A stretch of 64,000 nucleotides of DNA from Methylosinus sp. PW1 (GTDB lineage: Bacteria > Pseudomonadota > Alphaproteobacteria > Rhizobiales > Beijerinckiaceae), in assembly GCF_000745215.1 (NCBI RefSeq), contig NZ_JQNK01000009.1, forward strand, positions 1,922,001 to 1,986,000, in the 5' to 3' direction. Each line of letters starts with the position of its first letter. The stretch's first letter is position 1. Both the position numbers and the translations under genes were made by a program. Of this stretch, positions 25,401 to 33,245 are shown in pieces. The notes below the pieces were generated by a model. That model worked only from the letters and a program-made list of their open reading frames with translations. It was not told the DNA's origin and did not search any database.

Positions 25401-26979
25401 CCAGCGACAGCGTCCCGCCGTCCACGGACAGCGCGCCAGCGTTGGTGACGGCCGCGAAAGCGGGCGTCAAAACGACAGCCCCCGAGTCGGTCGCCGACCC
25501 GAAATGCAGAGCGGTTCCCGCGCCGCCGTTCAAGGTCAATACATTGCCCGCGCCGGGCGCGATGGTCAGAGCTGTTCCGGCGCCGGCGCCGATGGTGGCG
25601 GAGACGCCCGACGCGACTTTCAGAGAATTGGTCAGCGTCGTCGTGACCGTCGATCGGAGCGTCGGAGCGGTCGCGCCGCCCGCGATCAAATTGACATCCC
25701 CGGCTCCGAGGGCGCTGGCAGAGCCGATCGTCAGCGCGCCGCTCTTGATGGTGGCGCCGCCCGTAAAGCTGTTGGCGCCGGAGAGCGTGACCGAATTCGC
25801 GCCCGCATCGACCGTGATCGCGCCCGCGCCGGTGATGCTGTTGGCGTAGGAGGCCGCATTGCCCGCGCCGGGCGTGTTCTGGTCGAAGGTCAGCACGCCG
25901 CCGGCGAGACCGATATTTCCGGTCAGCGCGCCTGCGCCTGTCGTCGTCAGCGTATTGGCGCCGCCGGTGAGGGTGAGGGCGTTGGCCCCGCCGGTCCCGA
26001 TGATCTGGCCGGAATTCTTGATGGTGAGATCGCTGCCGACAATGCCGGCGCCGCCCGCGCCATTCGCTCCGGCCCCGCTAGCGCCCGCGCCGCCGAGGCC
26101 GCCGGCGCCGCCCTGAATCACGCCCGAGTTGTCGATCGTAAAGTTGGAGCCGGCAAAGCCCGCGCCGCCATTGCCGCCAGCGCCGCCGACGCCGAAGCCC
26201 GAGCCGCCTGCTCCGCCGGCCCCGCCCGCGCCGCCGGTGATCGAACCCTGGACCGTGATCGTGCTGTTGGCGCCGCCGCCGCCCGCCACGGCCGTGGTGA
26301 ACAGACCGGCGCCGCCGCCGCCACCCGAGCCGCCATTGCCGCTGACCGCAGTGGCGGAGCCGCCCGCGCCGCCCGAGCCGCCGGTGGCCGCGCCCGCCGC
26401 GCTGACCGTGCTGGCCCCTGCGGCAGGAAGGGATTTGAGCACCAGCCCGCCGCCGGAGCCGCCACCGCCGCCCGAGCCGGCTCCAGCCCCGCCCGCGCCA
26501 CCCGCTCCGCCGGCCTTGCCGGTGAGAGGGGCGAAGACGTTGAATGTGTTGTTGACCGTGAAGGCGCCGCCGCCGGCACCGCCGCCGCCGCCCTGATTCG
26601 CGGCGCCATTGGTTCCGGCCGCTCCCGCCGTATCAGTGCCGAAACCGGAATTGCCGCCCGCTCCGCCCGCGGCCACGCCGCCGCCGCCCGCGCCGCCCGC
26701 CGAGCCCAATCCGCCGCCGCCGCCGCCGCCGAGCGCCGCGCTCGCATTGCCGCCGACCGTCCCGACCGCGTCCGTCGTGGAACCGCTGGTTCCGCCGCCC
26801 GGATTGCCGCCGACGCCGCCCGCCTGCTGGGCGTGAACCGGCCCGGAAAGTCCGACCGAGAGAGCGATGCTGAGCGCCGAGACGCCGAGCAGAAGCCCGC
26901 CTCTATGAGAACTGCCGATCGAAAGGCCCGCGGATGGGGAACTCACGCTAGCGCCGTGACGGCCGGACAAACGGGTCAT
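19429..26979 (-). CDS. Very large type V autotransporter with PATR and Asn-rich repeats
   Basis: 2516 residues, outer-membrane anchored. Order of parts: signal peptide (about 1-51, ending GPVHAQQ), a Gly/Ala-rich region (about 52-330), autotransporter-associated beta-strand repeats (about 340-850, e.g. LTLAGSNTYTGATNVAAG, VTLSGANSFTGGATIKSG), a long Asn/Gly/Thr beta-helical stalk (about 880-2180), and a C-terminal beta-barrel (about 2226-2516) ending in the aromatic VSYRF. The stalk contains four diverging copies of one module. The ATG at 26979 has GGAGA upstream. Passenger function is not predictable; adhesion or aggregation is usual. Codon use in 23040-24350 looks less GC-biased, which may mark a recombined module. 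Confidence 0.93.
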   Translation of the reverse strand: MTRLSGRHGASVSSPSAGLSIGSSHRGGLLLGVSALSIALSVGLSGPVHAQQAGGVGGNPGGGTSGSTTDAVGTVGGNASAALGGGGGGGLGSAGGAGGGGVAAGGAGGNSGFGTDTAGAAGTNGAANQGGGGGAGGGAFTVNNTFNVFAPLTGKAGGAGGAGGAGAGSGGGGGSGGGLVLKSLPAAGASTVSAAGAATGGSGGAGGSATAVSGNGGSGGGGGAGLFTTAVAGGGGANSTITVQGSITGGAGGAGGAGGSGFGVGGAGGNGGAGFAGSNFTIDNSGVIQGGAGGLGGAGASGAGANGAGGAGIVGSDLTIKNSGQIIGTGGANALTLTGGANTLTTTGAGALTGNIGLAGGVLTFDQNTPGAGNAASYANSITGAGAITVDAGANSVTLSGANSFTGGATIKSGALTIGSASALGAGDVNLIAGGATAPTLRSTVTTTLTNSLKVASGVSATIGAGAGTALTIAPGAGNVLTLNGGAGTALHFGSATDSGAVVLTPAFAAVTNAGALSVDGGTLSLGNLNAATVVGAHEGGLNVGQDATTSATLDANGQSFIANNLTGSSKGVITNNGGVASTATTRNTVDTVYSGVIQDGAGKVALDVQGSGGATLTLAGSNTYTGATNVAAGQTLKAGVANAFSQGSATIIAGTLDLGGAGVTQNIDTVNLAGGRIRNGGLTSANGIVSAGGFVESVSGSTGLTTTAGVTNLEGVNAYSGTTTVNAGTLRLNSATGLSGASALTVNAAGTFDLNGFNATVAGIGGTGTVTTNGAAAKVTYGLAADSTFAGVMRDGAGKLSTQVSGGKTLTVTGQNIYSGTTQIDAGSGLTVAAGGGVGTAANHAGAINVDGALLIKSGGVVDAQFNTLTNQGTVTIEAGGGLTDQFVNRGVVNNSGVVTAFLQNGPGGVVTNSGPTGIWQGGVGANAGSIVNQAGATWIGNVGGPNQGFIDNRGNWIGSIANFFGVRGGSVQNSGTITGTVNNGGTFNNLAGGVVNGLVTQSLGRVAVTNNAGVFNGGALVTGSVLINNNLIVGAAKVTGGQLDNNATISGAVDNSATFNNYAGGNVTGGLKTLGTATNAVGATISGGVNVTGGTFTTQGVVNGGLTNSGTTNAQGTINGIVNNLAGSFNVTGDLKTDVVQNSAGATVDISKGTVSGASSSLAVNNAGLIIVRASATLTALGGVTNSGAISVLVGGKVNDALTNTGSVFNSGIYNGDLINSGAAATVTNLTTGQWTGNVLSNSAGAKIVNQGAWFGSVSNTGGSIASASNWIGNAVNSSGTISNGGVWSGALTNDFAGTFQNLFASSRLTGLLTTSGAATSAGTLDGGALVLAGTLNSTGTINNGATVTGGTLTTSGTVNGGLVNGVAGTVLASGAINGQIDNSGKFTLTGALANNGSTVNNNAGATLDVNSNSFTNIGALNNNGAIAIAGGSLAVNGTLTQAAGSIQNAGGAIAANAITETGGIIANSGTIGATTNFAVNGGVLTNNAGGVVTAAALTVGAGGTINNNATITSAAAIQNAGLVNNNNGGTLNGGLVNTGTLNNNAGAILNGGLTNSATATNDGTVNGGVANSGSFTTTGAVTGGLVNAAAGVTKAAGSIAGGVTNTGSFTVTGALANGAGNFANNGAGTLVVQGGDYTNIATLTNSSTAATGVSVSAGRTLSAVNATNNAGATIANSGNFVSASTIQNAGTFNNSGAVSGLNNSGAFNQLTGGSLTGGLTNSGTANVAGSLAGGVTNTGSFTVTGALVNGAGGFANNGVGTLFVTGGDYTNIGAFVNSSTAAAGVSIAAGRTLSATGVINSAGATIVNAGTLASTGAAIQNAGTLTSTGALTGGFINTNLANAAGSIAGGVANTGTFTVTGALANGGGDFANSGVGTLSVSGGDYTGVGALTNSSTAATGVTIASGRTLSATSATNGVGSTIAINGGALLTTNGFVNQGKVNAAGAIGGGVTNTGTFNVTAALANNGGKFDNNGNGALIVGAGDYTNIGTLTNSSAGDATAGAQFQGIGVSLGHGRTLGATSVVNNATIALGDRTTNTTVNSVIAGNLTNNGTLDLAAANQVVANGATAAALANSLTVNGSYTGGGVLNVAARFADLGGQRAGELLVNGAGSGNVTTVIVNPFQNQTGFFASPILIAKTNPGSTSTFQLGNATTSIGAAQALNTGLVSFNLQQLSPGQWYLVPNLDTGSLSAIGGSVASAVASATTGFFQSASAFVQSHPDAKPNAVDFGIWTRAAVGRSDLSSSSSAPTAAGGTAVTNEKTRTLYSGYQVGLDASLSNIENTQINLHGGVMAGQYLSNSYDLLGSGTRTRFDVPFVGVYAVATGFGFFADVQFRHDFWNADITNYRAGLNEKPLEGRGWAGSASLGYHWDLPNDWFIEPSAAINVTSVDFDRLQVAAGTTPAYLVLDTVRSTLGRVGLRAGTSFVLDNKYAFQPFASVSGWNEFETSLKESFQQNVTYVPISVSRSGAFAQFGLGVSAQIIDTGWVGFVRGDYRTGEKLSGAALNGGVSYRF
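20930..22200 (-). repeat. Four-copy internal repeat of the autotransporter stalk
   Basis: The module TGALANGAGNFANNGAGTL-x-GGDYTNIGTLTNSSTAA-x-AGRTLSAT recurs four times; the same point of the module is near 22081, 21681, 21333 and 21039. Spacing shrinks stepwise (about 400, 348, 294 bp). Such repeats allow length change by recombination. Confidence 0.8.
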
Positions 26980-27225
26980 TCGATAGTCTCCAGAACTCGT
27001 CGAAATTCAAACGACAAAAATCACGTCGAGCGAGGCCGACGCGGGCCGACTCGCGCATTTCCACTTATGCGATTTCTATTTTCGATCGGGGAGCGCAGCA
27101 AGGTCACAGCTGCGCGTTCAGCGGGGGGCGCGGCTGCGCAGCGGACGGAAACGCCCACTAAGTGAATTACTTAAGTGTTTCTATGAATTTCTGTTTTTTG
27201 TCTGGCGTTCGCCGAATTTCAACGG

Positions 27226-27245
27226 CTGTGGCAATTATGCCACAG
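27226..27245. promoter_or_regulatory. Perfect palindrome CTGTGGCA-ATTA-TGCCACAG
   Basis: 8-bp arms around ATTA, 4 bp past the ialB-like stop and about 250 bp upstream of the autotransporter start. It may be a factor-independent terminator without T-tract or a binding site for a dimeric regulator. The 270-bp gap (26980-27249) holds no gene; it also has an imperfect dyad CACTAAGT...ACTTAAGTG at 27156-27177. Confidence 0.45.
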
Positions 27246-27249
27246 ATCG

Positions 27250-27825
27250 TCAATGCTCCCGCGCCAGCGCATCCAGCGCCGGCGCGAGGCCGCGAAACGA
27301 GACGGGCAGCGCCGCATCCTGCCCGGCCGCGCTCTTGAAGGCGATGCGTCCCATGCCGTCGTGAGCGCGCCAGCGGGCGAGAATCGGCTCGGCGAGAGAA
27401 ACGCTGGCGAAGCATCCCGACGCGGCGCAGCGCCGCCAGACGAGATCGAGCGGCTGCGGATCGGCGTCGCTCACCGTCACGCGCGGCGCCGCGTGAAAGG
27501 CGACATCGACCGGCACGACGATCGTCATGGAAAGCCCTTGCGCGCCATCCGGCTTGCCGAAGGCGATCTCCGCGATCGTCGCGCTCTTGTCCTTGACGAG
27601 GACGGATTGCAAAATCTCGCAGCTGCGATGCGACGTCTGCGCGCCTCCGGCCGCCAGGCAACGCAGCTGCCAATCGCCGAACACGCGCGGCGCCTCTCCT
27701 GTGGGAGAAGCGGCGGGCGCCTTTGCCGGCGCCGCCGCACGCGCAGGCGCGCTCGGCCGGTCCAGCGCATGAGCGACGGAAATCTGCAGAAGCAGGACGA
27801 GAGCCGATGCGATTGGACGAGCCAT
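27250..27825 (-). CDS. IalB-family (invasion-associated locus B) periplasmic protein
   Basis: 191 residues with an N-terminal signal peptide (MARPIASALVLLLQISVAHA) and an Ala/Pro-rich linker. The IalB pattern is visible: FGDWQLRCLAAGG, SCEILQSVLVKD, GLSMTIVVPVDVAFHAAPRV, and CAASGCFASVSL with a Cys pair. The family is widespread in free-living alphaproteobacteria and its role is unclear; the Bartonella name should not be taken as function. It overlaps by 2 bp the longest open frame of the divergent nuclease-like gene, whose true start is probably further downstream. Confidence 0.85.
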   Translation of the reverse strand: MARPIASALVLLLQISVAHALDRPSAPARAAAPAKAPAASPTGEAPRVFGDWQLRCLAAGGAQTSHRSCEILQSVLVKDKSATIAEIAFGKPDGAQGLSMTIVVPVDVAFHAAPRVTVSDADPQPLDLVWRRCAASGCFASVSLAEPILARWRAHDGMGRIAFKSAAGQDAALPVSFRGLAPALDALAREH

Positions 27826-28153
27826 GACGAGCCTCGACGCGCGAAGACGATCGGATAGGCGGAGCGCGACGACTGATTACCCCAGCGAACGCCCGGCCTC
27901 AAGCTCGACTGAGCGGGTCCGCATGTCGCTCATCGGTCTACCCTGCCGCCCAACATATGACGCAGACCTCGTCTTCGAATTGAAAGAAACAAGAAATAGT
28001 ATCGCGACCAAAAACACACTATCGTCAGGCGTACGTCTCGATCGACTTTCGCTCGCCCCGACGTTGGCGAGGCATGCGCACGCGCACGCGCTCATCATAG
28101 ATCATCGAATTTCAGCCTGCATTCGAAAATGGCCTAAGGCAGAGACGGCCGAT
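27826..28153. other. Divergent intergenic region before the nuclease-like gene
   Basis: The frame of the next gene is open here (from 27824), but base composition is more AT-rich, codon use is poor and no good ribosome binding site is visible, so I treat it as promoter region. I found no convincing -35/-10 pair. Confidence 0.4.
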
Positions 28154-29968
28154 ATGAAAGCAAAAAAAGACATCCCTCTGGCTCGATTGGCGGAAGCGCC
28201 ATTCCTCTTGTTTTTTCCGGAACCAGGCAGCGATCCTCACCAGGAAATCATCGAATGCATATCCACTGTCGATCGGTCGGCTTTGCTCGTCTGGTGCGCG
28301 CGATTGAATCTTCTGCGTTCGATCTGCGGCGGTCTGCGCGACGAATTCGACTCCCTGCTCTCTCCTTACTTTTTCTCCGGCGAGCAAATCCGCCGAATGC
28401 GCGCGGTGCTGAAGCGCGCGGGCCGACCGCGCGGCGTCTACCTCTCGTGCTTTCAGAGGCCGGACCTGCTCGAATTGTTCAGATTGGCGGCGATGCTCGG
28501 CAACGATCGCGATACGGAGCAATCAGAATTGATGCTTTCGGACCCAATGGTGTTGATGAGGGCGTCATACTGCGCGAGGATGGCGGCGTTCGAACGCATC
28601 GTCAGAGCGCAGAGCGGGCCGGCGCTCGATAAGGAGACGACGACCGAGACAGAGGCGAGCTACAGCCTTCCGATATTCGCTCAAATGTTTCAAATGCAAG
28701 AAGGCTTGCTCCGCAAGGATGCGCAAGTCCTCGGCCGTTCCGCGATGCTGCTTTGCGACGCGTTTTTTTCGAGCAATCCACTCTGGCTTTCTCGCTTCGA
28801 ATCGCTGGTCGGCATGTCGCTGGACGAGTGGCTCGGCTGCGTCATGCTGGCCGAGCGGCTCACGACGGGAGATCTCGCGCCAAACCCGCGACGCCGCATG
28901 CAGGATTTCGGCATTATCGATATCACGACGGTGAAAGACATTCCTCCCCAAGCGCGTTCTCGGCTAGAAGCGTTTCTCGTGCTCGAGACGCAAAACATAG
29001 ATGCGCTGCGCGAAGGGTTGCTCGAGCGTCAGAGAGACAAGGTCGTTACGAAGGACACTCCGTTCGACACCGCGCCTCTGCGCGCCCGCCCTTTCGTCCG
29101 CACGAAGCGTGGTTCGGTTGTTCTTTCCGACCGAATGTTTCTGCAAGACAAGCTGTGGCTCGGTCCCTTGTTTCGTCTCCTCTCCGATGGCGTTCCCGCC
29201 GCCAACCTGTTCGCGTCGTTCGGGGCGGCGATCGAAACCTATGTCATCCGGCTGCTGCGGTCGGCGGCGATGCGCGCGGGAGACGCGAAGCGAATCGTCG
29301 TCGCGAATCCGAAAGCGGGCAGGAGCGAAATAACCGATATATGCATTCGCGAAGGCCCAATTCTGATAATGATCGAATGCAAGACGGCGTGGCTGCCGCA
29401 AAAGGCGCTGTGGGAATATGGCGACGCCGCATTCGTCACTGCGATCCGAGATCGTCTCGCGAGCTACGGAAAGACCAACAAAGGCATCGGGCAGCTGGCG
29501 AGATCGATCGTCGGCGTCGTGGAACGGACAATGATCCCGGACGACCCGACACTTTTCGCGGGTGTCGAGACGATCGTTCCGCTGCTATTGCTGCAAGACA
29601 CGAGCGTCGTCCCCCCTGCGCTTCCGCCTTTTCTCGCGCGCGAGTTCGCGAGCGCGATCCGGGAATTTGCAAGAGAGGCGATCCAGGAGGCGGCAGGAGA
29701 ATTTCGGCTCTGCAATATACGAATAATGTCGCCGACTCTGATGGCGCTGTCGGACTTCGAATTATTCGAGAGCATGATCGCCAAAAATTCGATAGCGGAA
29801 CTTCTCAATACATATGTAGACCCTGAAAGGCTTATTCCATTCCACCTTCTGCTCGAGGGAGCGATAAAAGGCAATCCTCGAATTTCTATCGATCCGACGT
29901 CGATTATTTATAAGGAAGGCGTCGCCTTGAGATCGCGAGCAATGAAATCAACGGGGTTGAAGCCGTGA
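28154..29968 (+). CDS. Unrecognised protein with a C-terminal PD-(D/E)XK nuclease-like core
   Basis: 604 residues from ATG 28154 (a longer open frame reaches 27824). I know no named family for the whole protein. The first 330 residues are helical and charged, without signal peptide or membrane span. Around residues 355-415 there is a nuclease-like arrangement: Glu361 in a helix (FGAAIETYVIRLL), Asp395 (SEITDICIREG) and Glu408-x-Lys410 (ILIMIECKTAW), i.e. D-x12-ExK on two beta strands. That pattern is shared by restriction-like and DNA-repair nucleases. It is less GC-rich than flanking genes. The stop overlaps the next start by 4 bp (GTGA), so the two proteins should be made together. Possible defence role, inferred only. 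Confidence 0.7.
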   Translation: MKAKKDIPLARLAEAPFLLFFPEPGSDPHQEIIECISTVDRSALLVWCARLNLLRSICGGLRDEFDSLLSPYFFSGEQIRRMRAVLKRAGRPRGVYLSCFQRPDLLELFRLAAMLGNDRDTEQSELMLSDPMVLMRASYCARMAAFERIVRAQSGPALDKETTTETEASYSLPIFAQMFQMQEGLLRKDAQVLGRSAMLLCDAFFSSNPLWLSRFESLVGMSLDEWLGCVMLAERLTTGDLAPNPRRRMQDFGIIDITTVKDIPPQARSRLEAFLVLETQNIDALREGLLERQRDKVVTKDTPFDTAPLRARPFVRTKRGSVVLSDRMFLQDKLWLGPLFRLLSDGVPAANLFASFGAAIETYVIRLLRSAAMRAGDAKRIVVANPKAGRSEITDICIREGPILIMIECKTAWLPQKALWEYGDAAFVTAIRDRLASYGKTNKGIGQLARSIVGVVERTMIPDDPTLFAGVETIVPLLLLQDTSVVPPALPPFLAREFASAIREFAREAIQEAAGEFRLCNIRIMSPTLMALSDFELFESMIAKNSIAELLNTYVDPERLIPFHLLLEGAIKGNPRISIDPTSIIYKEGVALRSRAMKSTGLKP

Positions 29969-31170
29969 CCATTAAAGCAACCTTTCGCAGTATCGTCAAA
30001 ATTTTGGCGCTCGCTTTGTCGCTGAATACGCCTGCATTCGCGCAGAACGCTCCTGCGGCGAATCCGAATGCCGTGGTCGCGGCGGCGATCATTGCCGCGA
30101 CAGCCTCGATCGTTTGTGCGCTGCTGTCATTCGCCGCGCTGATTTTCAATGAGTTTCGGCGACGGGCAAATGATCGGAAGATCGCCGCTTTCAACGCCGA
30201 GCTGCAAGAAAAGCTGGTTGGTCTGAAACGCCGAAGCGACGAGGAGATCGCGCGTCTCACGGCTGCCATCAAATTGCAGAGCGATCTCCAGCTCGCCGCC
30301 TTCTCGAAATCCGAGGAGGAGCGTCTTTCCGCGGCTTCGGCGCGGCGCGCCTATGAGTACGACGCTCGCAGACGCCTCTATCAGGAATGCGAGCCATTGT
30401 TGTTCCAGCTTTCACAAAACGCCGGAGTAGCGATCGGACGCGTGATAAGCTTGGCGCGCGAAGCCCGAGAAGGTCGGCTGGTCGCGTCGACGGGCGCACT
30501 TTCGGGCGAACTCATGGAAGACAGCGGCCGCGGCTATTATATTCGATCGACATTGTTCCAACTGCTGGCTCCGCTCGCGATCGCCTATCTCTTGCGGACG
30601 CAATTGACCCATCGTGACTTGACGCTCGATCCTTGGGTCAAGCGAGCATTCGCTCTTTCCGACGCTTCCTATCGGGCGTTCACGCGGGACTTTCAATTCG
30701 CCGCGCTCGACCCGGCTATTCCCGATTATCGAAACCGCGCGGATAGCTCCGCGAATTCCGGCGTCATCAAGCAAGGGGTGTTCCTCGGCCGCCTAGACAA
30801 TTTGATGGAAGCGCTCATCGACGTCGAAGGTGAAAAACGGCGGATAATCACATTCGGACAATTCGAGAAGACGCTCGCCCTGCCGAATTCGACTCTGCTG
30901 CGAGCTCTCGCGCCGCTGACAAAAATCATCGCCAATTTTCATCCCGGCACGCATCCGGTGTTTTGGCGCATTCTGTGCGCCGAATATTTCTTGTTCCGTG
31001 CGCTGCGGCTCAACACGCGGAAGGAATTGGAAGACGGATCGCCGGACCGGGCGAAAACCGAATTAGAGCCGATCACCGACGACTTGTGCTGGAAGAACGT
31101 CATGGACGCCGAAGTCGAGGCGAGTATGCGAATCGGTTGGGAATATTTGATGAGGTCGTTGCCGAACTGA
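29965..31170 (+). CDS. Membrane-anchored coiled-coil protein coupled to the nuclease-like gene
   Basis: 401 residues, GTG start at 29965 overlapping the upstream stop. Order: a hydrophobic N-terminus that could be a signal peptide (about 9-28, ending AFA), a strong membrane helix (about 36-62, AVVAAAIIAATASIVCALL), a basic, charged coiled coil (about 64-115), then a globular helical domain containing RRRLYQECEPLLFQL and FQLLAPLAIAYLL. It resembles from memory a widespread uncharacterised family of one-span proteins; I assign no function. Topology would place the large domain in the cytoplasm if the first segment is not cleaved. Pairing with a nuclease-like partner suggests an effector-sensor unit, as inference. 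Confidence 0.72.
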   Translation: MTIKATFRSIVKILALALSLNTPAFAQNAPAANPNAVVAAAIIAATASIVCALLSFAALIFNEFRRRANDRKIAAFNAELQEKLVGLKRRSDEEIARLTAAIKLQSDLQLAAFSKSEEERLSAASARRAYEYDARRRLYQECEPLLFQLSQNAGVAIGRVISLAREAREGRLVASTGALSGELMEDSGRGYYIRSTLFQLLAPLAIAYLLRTQLTHRDLTLDPWVKRAFALSDASYRAFTRDFQFAALDPAIPDYRNRADSSANSGVIKQGVFLGRLDNLMEALIDVEGEKRRIITFGQFEKTLALPNSTLLRALAPLTKIIANFHPGTHPVFWRILCAEYFLFRALRLNTRKELEDGSPDRAKTELEPITDDLCWKNVMDAEVEASMRIGWEYLMRSLPN

Positions 31171-31376
31171 AGCTGCCGCGCTTGCCATCCGAACGGAGCC
31201 CGTTCGGTCGATTGGCGTCGCCTCTCAAAGAGAAATCAATCTATCAGAAATCCGAGTAGCAGCTATTTGAGATACTCTCGCAAAAAAGCGGCTTCGGGTC
31301 CCACACTCGATCGGCGCTCGGTTACGAGGAGCCACCAGCGTTGTGGTGTCCTTTGCCCCCTTTTTTTTACCTCCCT

Positions 31377-32120
31377 TCAAAACCCATCGCCCCCGGCGCT
31401 GGCCACAGGCGCGATCGAGGTCAGCGCGGTGAGAGCAATGGCGACGACGAGCAGCAGCGCCGCCGCCAGCGGCAGGCGGGAGCTGGCGATCTCGTCCTTC
31501 GGATGCACGGTTTCGGCGCGCTTATAGCCCGTGACCATTGCGCGCACGAGATTCTCGCGCTTCACCAGCACATAGGCGATCACCGCCGCGACATGAATGA
31601 AGACGGCCGCCGCCAGCACATAGAATCCCTTCCTGTGCAGCGAGGTGAGCAGCAGGCTCGTCTCCTTGCTCACCGCGCCGGCGAAGGGGCCGACATTGAA
31701 AATCTCGTCATTGGCGAAAAGGCCCATGCCCGCTTGCGCCAATAGGCCGAGCAGCAGACCGACGACCATCAGCGCGCCGAGCGGATTATGCCCGGCGTAG
31801 AGCGGCGCCCCGCCGCGCAGCAGGCCTCGCGCATACAGCCATGCCTCCCGCGGATGCCGCAGGAAGCTGGCGAAGCGCGCGTGCTTGGCGCCGAAGAGGC
31901 CCCAGAGCACGCGAAACGCAACGAGCGTAAGGACGGCGTAGCCGAAGCGGACATGCCAATCGAACCAGGCGACGCCGAGCCTGTTGGTCACATAGGCCCC
32001 GACGAAAGAGACGACGAGCGACCAGTGGAACAGCCGCACCGGCAAATCCCACACAAGACGCTCTTCTTTCGATTGCGCCTCCGCCGCCTCTGTGTTGGGC
32101 GGCCTGTCGATCACCGTCAT
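31377..32120 (-). CDS. Cytochrome b561-family diheme membrane protein
   Basis: 247 residues with about five membrane helices including a C-terminal one. Candidate heme-b ligands are His in RLFHWSLVV, WHVRFGYAV, SLHRKGFYVL and FIHVAAVIAYVL, the order expected in this family. It would pass electrons between the quinone pool and periplasmic c-type cytochromes. It is the last gene of an eight-gene minus-strand run; the cytochrome c' gene upstream ends 30 bp before it, and b561-cytochrome c' pairs are common redox partners. Confidence 0.88.
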   Translation of the reverse strand: MTVIDRPPNTEAAEAQSKEERLVWDLPVRLFHWSLVVSFVGAYVTNRLGVAWFDWHVRFGYAVLTLVAFRVLWGLFGAKHARFASFLRHPREAWLYARGLLRGGAPLYAGHNPLGALMVVGLLLGLLAQAGMGLFANDEIFNVGPFAGAVSKETSLLLTSLHRKGFYVLAAAVFIHVAAVIAYVLVKRENLVRAMVTGYKRAETVHPKDEIASSRLPLAAALLLVVAIALTALTSIAPVASAGGDGF

Positions 32121-32150
32121 CTTACGTCTCGCCGCGCTCGTTTGGCCTGA

Positions 32151-32642
32151 CTACTTCGCCTTGTAGGAGTCGTGGCAGCCCTTGCAATCCTGGCCGAGAT
32201 TGGCGACCGCGGTCTTGAAGGCTTCCGTCGCGCCCTTCTCCTTGCCGATCGCATCGGCGAAGACGCGGGCGTCCTCCTTGAACTTGGCGAGCTTCTTGTC
32301 GAATTCCGCCTTCTCTTTCCAGATTTCGGCTTTCGCCTTGCTGTCCGGCTCGCCGACATTGGAGACATCGGGGAAGGATTCGTCGAGCAGGCCGGCGATA
32401 TAGGCGATGCGCTCGGAGCGCTTCTTGGCCTCCGCCTCGTCATAGGGGGCGTTGCCTCTGGCGACGGCGCCGAACCAGCGGAAGAAATTGCCGATCAGCA
32501 CGAATTCCGCCTTGCGATTCTCCACCGCGATTTTCGCCGGCGTCGGGCCGGGCGCCTGCGCGGAGGCGGAATTCAGCGCGACGCAACCGGCGATGAGCGC
32601 GCCGCCGAGGAGAGCGAGCGAGCGCTTCGAATACAGACTCAT
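32151..32642 (-). CDS. Cytochrome c' (periplasmic, single heme)
   Basis: 163 residues from ATG 32642 (AGGGA upstream); a longer frame to 32678 would add residues before the signal peptide. The signal peptide is MSLYSKRSLALLGGALIAG.... The mature part is a four-helix bundle with Arg near helix A and the heme site CKGCH at about 153-157, close to the C-terminus as in all class II cytochromes c. Members bind NO/CO or transfer electrons. The ccm genes at 49-53.6 kb would supply heme attachment. It lies between the peroxiredoxin and b561 genes. Confidence 0.9.
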   Translation of the reverse strand: MSLYSKRSLALLGGALIAGCVALNSASAQAPGPTPAKIAVENRKAEFVLIGNFFRWFGAVARGNAPYDEAEAKKRSERIAYIAGLLDESFPDVSNVGEPDSKAKAEIWKEKAEFDKKLAKFKEDARVFADAIGKEKGATEAFKTAVANLGQDCKGCHDSYKAK

Positions 32643-32674
32643 GATCGTCCCTTTATATTCCGAGGTTTGAATGC

Positions 32675-33238
32675 TCAAATCTTGCCGGCTTTATGGCTCT
32701 CTTGCCATTGCCGCACGAATTGGAGCGTCTCCGAGACATGCTTGATCGGGTCCGAGCTGACGAAGGTCAAGCCGATTTTGCCGTCCGGCGTCACGACATA
32801 GGAGATGCGGTCGGAAACCGTGTCGCCATTCTGTGTCGGGCGGTCGCGCTTTGCGTCATAGGCGTTGATGACGGAAAAATTCGCGTCCGCCGCGACGGGG
32901 AACTTGTCGCGGCATTCCTTGGTGGAGAAATCGCGCTGCGTCTCAATCGTATCGGCGGAGACGCCGATCAGCGAAGCGCCGGCCGCGGCGAAATTGTCGT
33001 AATTCTCGGCGAACTCATGCGCCTCGATCGTGCAGCCGCGGGTGAAGGATTTGGGGTAGAAGTAGAGGACCACGGGGCCTTTCTTCAGCGCCTCGGCGAG
33101 AGAGAAGACGAAGTCCTTTCCGCCTATGGCGGCCTGGGCGCTGAAATCGGGCGCCGACGCGCCCGATTTCAACGCAGCGGAGGCCGGGACAGCCGCGAGA
33201 GCGACCGAAAGAGCTGTGAAAATCGCGAGCTTACGCAT
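32675..33238 (-). CDS. Exported peroxiredoxin (AhpC/TSA, BCP-like)
   Basis: 187 residues with a signal peptide (MRKLAIFTALSVALAAVPASA). The thioredoxin-fold core reads VVLYFYPKSFTRGCTIEAHEF; Cys69 is the peroxidatic residue in the T-x2-C context, and Cys near 109 (STKECRDKF) is a candidate resolving residue. It would reduce peroxides in the periplasm. The start lies 7 bp after the rhodanese-like stop, so the genes are cotranscribed. Confidence 0.88.
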   Translation of the reverse strand: MRKLAIFTALSVALAAVPASAALKSGASAPDFSAQAAIGGKDFVFSLAEALKKGPVVLYFYPKSFTRGCTIEAHEFAENYDNFAAAGASLIGVSADTIETQRDFSTKECRDKFPVAADANFSVINAYDAKRDRPTQNGDTVSDRISYVVTPDGKIGLTFVSSDPIKHVSETLQFVRQWQESHKAGKI

Positions 33239-33245
33239 TTTGGCC

